From positions 1,834,001 to 1,898,000 of the forward strand of contig NC_009440.1 of the NCBI RefSeq assembly GCF_000016605.1: a stretch of DNA of 64,000 bases, read 5' to 3'. The position numbers were made by a program, and so were the translations under genes. Source of the stretch: Metallosphaera sedula DSM 5348 (GTDB lineage: Archaea; Thermoproteota; Thermoprotei_A; Sulfolobales; Sulfolobaceae). Within the stretch, counting starts at the first letter, position 1, and the number at the start of each line of letters is the position of its first letter. Of the stretch, positions 59,821-64,000 are shown piece by piece. A model generated the notes under the pieces. That model had not been told where the DNA came from and ran no database searches. It worked only from the letters and a program-made list of their open reading frames with translations.

Positions 59821-61188
59821 GTGTCCTGGAGTTTACTTGAGCTAATACGGAACAACCCAGATTCGTTAATGGAAAGCTTGAGAAAGAGGAATGTTAACCC
59901 TCAACTGGCAGAAAAGGCTGTGGAGCTTGACAAGAAATGGAGGGCCATACTCCAAGAGGTCGAGAAGCTTAGGCATGAACATAACGTGGTCAGTTCACAG
60001 ATTCCGAGACTCTCGCCAGAGGAGAGGAAAAAGAAAATTGAGGAGGCGAGAAACCTACTCTCGATAATAGAGGCCAAGGAAAAGGAACTGAAGACGATAG
60101 AGGAGGAGAGAGATAACATCCTGAGGACTTTACCCAACGTGGTTCATGAGAGTGTGCCTGTCGGTCCAGATGATTCGTATAACGTTCCTATAAAGGTATG
60201 GGGTAAGTTCAGGGTATACGAAAAGGACGTCAACGAGTTCCTATCACAGGTTAAGGGTCTTAACCCGGATTACGAGATAATCAAGTTTAAGCCTGTGGGT
60301 CACGCTGATGAACTTGAGGCAGTACTCAAACTGGGTAATACAGCAAAGGCAGGGGAAGTTGCTGGATCCAGGTTCTACTATCTTTTTGAGGACGTTGCGT
60401 GGTTAGAACAGGCATTGATAGCTTACGCCTTGGACGTGATAACCTCGAAGGGTTATTCCCTGGTAATTCCTCCATACATGCTAAGGGGAGAGGTAATACA
60501 GTCAGTGATTGACCTAGACACTTTCAAGGACGCAATTTACAAGATCGAGGGAGAAGACCTTTACCTAATAGCCACCGCGGAACATCCCATAGCTGCGCTG
60601 TATTTTAAGGAGGAAATAGAGGCAGAGAGGCTCCCCCTCAGATATGTCGGCTTAAGTCCCGCTTTCAGGAAAGAGGCTGGGGCTGCTAACAAGGACCTTA
60701 AGGGGATATTCAGGGTTCATCAGTTCAATAAGGTGGAACAATTCATTTTCTCCTTACCTGAGGACAGTTGGAAATTCCATGAGGAACTGCTAGGCAACGC
60801 TGAACAGATATTTCAAGGTCTTGAGCTACCATATAGGGTGGTGAATATTGCCTCCGGTGATCTAGGAGCATGTGCAGCAAAGAAATATGATTTGGAGGTG
60901 TGGATGCCAGCACAGGCCAAGTTTAGGGAAATGGTGAGCTGCAGTAACTGTACGGATTGGCAGGCATTTAGAATGAAAATAAGGTTTGTGGACAGGAAGA
61001 AGAATAGAAAGGGATTCGTGCATACCCTGAATAGCACTGCAGTTGCTACAACTAGGGCAATAACTGCAATCCTTGAGAACAACCAGCTCGAAGATGGTTC
61101 AGTGGTTATTCCCAAGGTTTTAAGGCCTTATCTTGAGAGGTTCCAGAGAGCTCCTAAAGACTACATAACACCTAGAAAAAAGAGTTAG
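59821..61188 (+). CDS. serS: Seryl-tRNA synthetase
   Basis: The 455-residue class II synthetase has an N-terminal long coiled-coil tRNA-binding arm (about residues 25-115). The catalytic core has motif 2 in [21 protein letters not shown] and motif 3 in [19 protein letters not shown]. It is the common type, not the methanogen-specific one. It converges with the radical SAM gene, overlapping it by 4 nt. Confidence 0.95.
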
Positions 61189-62696
61189 GCCTTCATCTGG
61201 CTCTCTAGCCAGGCCTCGACTTGCTTCATTCTTCTTTTTGCTACTCTCAGGAACAGCTTCAGCACCATTCTGACCGGGAAGTAGACTGGTCCCTTCATGT
61301 AGAAGCTATTCAATATATTTTCAGCCCAATATACGTCGTGCCAGAACACTCTCTTATACAGCTCAATGTGAGAGGGACTTAGCTGAATCCTTGTGAACCA
61401 GTCCTTGTTCTTGAAGTATCCCATGGGAACGAAGAACATAGGTACCAGAATGCTCCTGAAAGGCTTGAGATTATCCACGAGCTCTATTGTTCTTATGACG
61501 TCATCTTCCTTTTCCTCTGGCAAGCCAACTATCATGGTACCGGCTGGAATTATATTGTGCTCATGCATTATCTTGAAAGCTTCTGCTACTGTCTCAGGGT
61601 AGCTCTCGGGCTTGTATGGAGCTGACTTTGCTGGCATTATTTCCTTCGCTAGCCTCGGGGATCCAGTCTCAATCCCAACCTCTACTCCCAGGTAGTTCTG
61701 GGATCCGTTCTCATAAATTATCTCAGACAACTTCGAAATAAGGCCGTATTTCTCCTCAGAGAACCTTATGGCAGCTAAGCTTGCGTGGCTCCAAGCAATG
61801 GTCTTGTAGTACTTCTTAACCATCTTGTGAAGCTTTATCAATGGCTCAGGCCTGGGCAAGATACCCACTGCCCCGTAAAACAGGACATCATCGCTGTGAA
61901 TAACCCCATGCCTAACCCCAGCCCTAACGTTCACCTGTAACTCCCTTTCTATCTTTTCCAGCGGATAGTACCTGGTGGGTCTTAGTGTCACTGAACAGAA
62001 TCTACAGGACCTGGCACATCCTCTCATGATCTCTATGAGTCCATTAACGCTAGCCCCCTTAATGTCAGGGATGTCCTCTATCCCTGGGACGTCTTCTCCA
62101 CTCACATACATGTACCTGGGGAGGTCCTCATTATCTAGGATCATCTGAGCCAGTTTTCCAATGACCCTTTCCGCCTCACCATCAACTAGGGTATCAATGC
62201 CTACCTTTTCTATCATGTCTTCCCTCCAAAGCCATTGCCACACTGACGGACCTCCAGCGATCATCTTCACGCCTCTTTTCTTGGCCTCCTGAACTTCGGG
62301 CTTGTTAATTAGCTCCTGGAAGCTCTTGTAATTCACCGGCTCTTGCTTGGTTATTCCCCACCATGTGGATGATGGTGGACCAAACGCGAAATAGTCGTGG
62401 TGCGAGAACATGAGAGCCTTGGCGTTTTTGAGATGGGGAGCTAGGTGATCTGGATCAATTATTGCTGCCTTAAACCCCTCATCTATGAGTTTCGCCTCAA
62501 CCTTTCTCATCCCATAGGGGGCTTCCCACGGTCTGCCAATGTCATCTGTTTTCATTTTGGGACAGGCTAGCCACTTCCACGCAGATTCAGGGACACCCAC
62601 TGCGGGCCCTGTTCCCAGAAATCCCAGGAACTCCTTACCGTGATGGTTCGTCATCAAACAGCGATCTGTGGTTAAGATGAAGTCGAAGTTCTCCAT
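61185..62696 (-). CDS. grsA: B12-binding radical SAM protein, probable GDGT ring synthase GrsA
   Basis: The 503-residue protein has an N-terminal cobalamin-binding-like part (about 1-200). The radical SAM site CARSCRFC has cysteines at 227, 231 and 234, and the core continues with [21 protein letters not shown]-terminal helical extension with membrane-facing hydrophobic and basic segments follows. GDGT ring synthases GrsA and GrsB of Sulfolobus acidocaldarius have this architecture and introduce cyclopentane rings into tetraether lipids. Gene order relative to polB1 and the his operon agrees, from memory, with the GrsA locus. GrsB, tetraether synthase or calditol synthase are the alternatives. 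Confidence 0.7.
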
Positions 62697-62709
62697 TTCC
62701 TCCCCCTCC

Positions 62710-62940
62710 TTACTCTAGGCTTTGGAGGAGCTTCTTCAGATCTGCGTCAATGTTGTTCCTATCTATCGTCTTGTAACCGCTTTCGTCAAGGGTCCATTCG
62801 TCTCCATTTGCTGTTTTACTTCTTCTAATCATAGTTACGGAAAAAAATCTCTCACCCTTCTCGTTCTTCACCTCTTCAATGAAAAGCTCCTTATTGCCCT
62901 TCCTCAGCAAATATTTGTTCGTAGTTTCCGAAATTCTCAT
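62710..62940 (-). CDS. Small hypothetical protein upstream of the GrsA-like gene
   Basis: The 76-residue protein ([20 protein letters not shown]...) shows three to four predicted beta-strands and a C-terminal helix ([11 protein letters not shown]). There is no zinc motif or membrane helix. Only 13 nt separate its stop from the start of the radical SAM gene, so both are probably on one mRNA. A TATA-like element at 62964-62972 serves the pair. I know no function for it. Confidence 0.65.
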   Translation of the reverse strand: MRISETTNKYLLRKGNKELFIEEVKNEKGERFFSVTMIRRSKTANGDEWTLDESGYKTIDRNNIDADLKKLLQSLE

Positions 62941-62963
62941 AAGTCAATGAATAATGAGATTGC

Positions 62964-62972
62964 TAATATAAT
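62964..62972 (-). promoter_or_regulatory. TATA box of the small gene/GrsA-like unit
   Basis: ATTATATTA on the minus strand is about 28 nt before the ATG at 62940. Confidence 0.5.
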
Positions 62973-63143
62973 GTTTACGGTGTTAAAGTAGGATATCAAG
63001 GGTCATCGAAGAAGCTAAATATTTTATAACATTTAATATTACATAATAAAAGTATTATTCCAAAAGCATGGTATAATTCATATCTCCGTAGAGTGGCCTG
63101 TGAAGATAACATGTTGATGATGGAAGAAGGTTGGAGACTGCCC

Positions 63144-63449
63144 CTATTCCTCTTCGTGCTCTTCCGAACCCTCTAATTCATCCCTCAACAAATCCAGGCC
63201 AATTTCCTTATAGTACTCCTCCCTCTCCTGCTCCCATTCATCGTCTTCTCTCCTTCTACCTTCCTTCTCGCTTACGATGGACGTAGTTAACACTTTCCCG
63301 GACTTGGACTTATCCTCCTTTATCTGATATGCTTTCCTCGTCTTTTTATCCAATGGTTCCTCATATCCGCACTTCTTACATCTCAGGATTTCCTTGTCAC
63401 CCTTCTTCGCAGGTAGCATTATACCTCCATCCTTTGGACAGAACTTCAA
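63144..63449 (-). CDS. TFS/RpoM-like N-terminal zinc-ribbon protein lacking the C-ribbon
   Basis: The 101-residue protein starts [17 protein letters not shown] and has a second cysteine pair in [10 protein letters not shown]. Together they form a zinc ribbon like the N-ribbon of Rpo9/TFS. After about residue 35 it becomes charged and helical and ends in Glu/Asp-rich sequence. The C-terminal ribbon with the DE hairpin needed for transcript cleavage is missing. It could be an RNA polymerase-binding protein or a remnant of a TFS paralogue. The start is TTG at 63449. Confidence 0.7.
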   Translation of the reverse strand: MKFCPKDGGIMLPAKKGDKEILRCKKCGYEEPLDKKTRKAYQIKEDKSKSGKVLTTSIVSEKEGRRREDDEWEQEREEYYKEIGLDLLRDELEGSEEHEEE

Positions 63450-63566
63450 TCAAAACACCATATATTAGGTAAGCCCTAGGATTCCTATTTAAGGATTTTG
63501 GGGATACGTGATTTTCATAGAATTTAGATTAATATAAAGAAAAGAATAAAATAGTACAACATTAGT

Positions 63567-64000
63567 CTAAATCTTAACCCTTGGATCCTCCTTAACCGCA
63601 TTGAGCACAATACTTGTGTAGGTCCTTTCCACTTTGTTGTTCTTTAGAAGCTGTTTCAGGAAGACGTCAAGATCCTCTACGCTTCTGAACTTTGCAATTA
63701 ATACCACGTCATATTCGCCAACAACATCATAGACTGCGACAATGTTATCTGTGTTAGCGATCTCCTTTTCAAATTCCACGAGATACTTTCCGTTCACCTT
63801 CACCATGATAATTGCGGAAAGCGAATACCCAAGCTTTGTGTAGTCCACGAGGGCAGTGAATCCCTTGATTACTCCCTCCTGGACAAGTCTGGTAAGCCTG
63901 TTATGGAGTGTAGCGGGGGATACACTCATCTCCTCGGACAGCCTCCTAAGGCTGACTCGAGAATCCCTTAACAGCTCAATAAGAAGCCTCCTGTCAACTG
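63567..64000 (-). CDS. Lrp/AsnC-family transcription regulator (5' end cut by window)
   Basis: The frame is open to the right edge. The visible part begins [20 protein letters not shown] and continues [22 protein letters not shown]. This is an Lrp winged helix-turn-helix, followed by a RAM ligand-binding domain with ...[12 protein letters not shown].... Its position near the GrsA-like gene agrees, from memory, with Sa-Lrp of Sulfolobus acidocaldarius, a glutamine-responsive regulator. That assignment is tentative. The first residues lie beyond the window. Confidence 0.85.
   Translation of the reverse strand, partial: VDRRLLIELLRDSRVSLRRLSEEMSVSPATLHNRLTRLVQEGVIKGFTALVDYTKLGYSLSAIIMVKVNGKYLVEFEKEIANTDNIVAVYDVVGEYDVVLIAKFRSVEDLDVFLKQLLKNNKVERTYTSIVLNAVKEDPRVKI

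Noticed and set aside
63112..63140. TTGATGATGG followed by a short guide-like stretch, resembling a C box
   Set aside because: The first base is not a purine and no CTGA D box follows at the right distance, so it does not form a C/D RNA.

Overview
The window is a contiguous piece of a chromosome from a thermoacidophilic crenarchaeon of the order Sulfolobales. The evidence is a PolB1-type DNA polymerase with PriL, an aKMT lysine methyltransferase, Hjc beside a PINA-type ATPase, an A-type ATP synthase operon with a very small extra subunit gene, a NuoEFG-less complex I cluster, the hisCGABFDEHI gene order, TATA boxes about 25-30 nt upstream of many start codons (leaderless transcripts), and frequent GTG/TTG starts. 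The moderate base composition and gene content look most like Metallosphaera or a close relative; the genus is an inference. There is no sign of insertion sequences, CRISPR arrays, proviruses or integrated plasmids. It reads as conserved core chromosome.

Layout. 1-477: 3'-truncated membrane protein. 787-5577: superoxide dismutase, a sugar nucleotidyltransferase with a DUF364 protein, a shortened DUF255-like protein, a DUF2175 protein and ThyX. 5676-14923: a complex I-like operon nuoA-C-D-H-I-J-K-(M+L fusion)-N, without nuoB. 14920-16000: inositol-1-phosphate synthase with a well-formed C/D-box guide RNA straddling its stop codon. 16110-19071: a large exported, glycosylation-site-rich protein and a small SRPBCC-like protein. 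19340-19414: tRNA-Arg(GCG). 19580-25060: replication genes (PolB1, an acidic-tailed small protein, aKMT, PriL) plus a CDP-alcohol phosphotransferase. 25124-37653: MetRS, A-ATP synthase (subunit I on the minus strand, then F-E-A-B-D-small-K), ProRS, S26e, PdxS/PdxT. 37701-39652: PINA and Hjc. 39671-42729: ilvB-ilvN-ilvC. 42922-52870: mixed housekeeping genes, including DGGGP synthase, a geranylgeranyl-reductase-like protein, SpeD, a TtuA/Ncs6 protein, a corrinoid adenosyltransferase and LeuRS. 52825-59239: the nine-gene histidine operon. 59327-64000: SufT-like protein, SerRS, a B12-binding radical SAM protein that is probably the GDGT ring synthase GrsA, a small co-transcribed protein, a TFS-like zinc-ribbon protein and an Lrp-family regulator cut by the window end.

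How the genes fit together. Ether-lipid chemistry recurs along the window: inositol phosphate (ino1), archaetidylinositol phosphate (CDP-alcohol transferase), the second geranylgeranyl ether bond (UbiA family), double-bond reduction (reductase-like) and cyclopentane ring formation (GrsA-like). Respiration and ATP synthesis are represented by the quinone-reducing proton pump and the A-ATP synthase. The replication/recombination set (PolB1, PriL, PINA, Hjc) and amino-acid pathways (branched-chain, histidine) are complete operons or tight pairs.

The items most worth a second look are: the C/D-box RNA on the ino1 stop codon; a reductase gene with no ATG/GTG/TTG upstream of its obligatory FAD-binding motif; a similar start problem in hisC; the absence of nuoB and of an ATP synthase C subunit from their clusters; the NuoM-NuoL fusion; the acidic-tailed neighbour of PolB1; the internally duplicated exported protein; and a TFS-like protein that has lost its catalytic ribbon.
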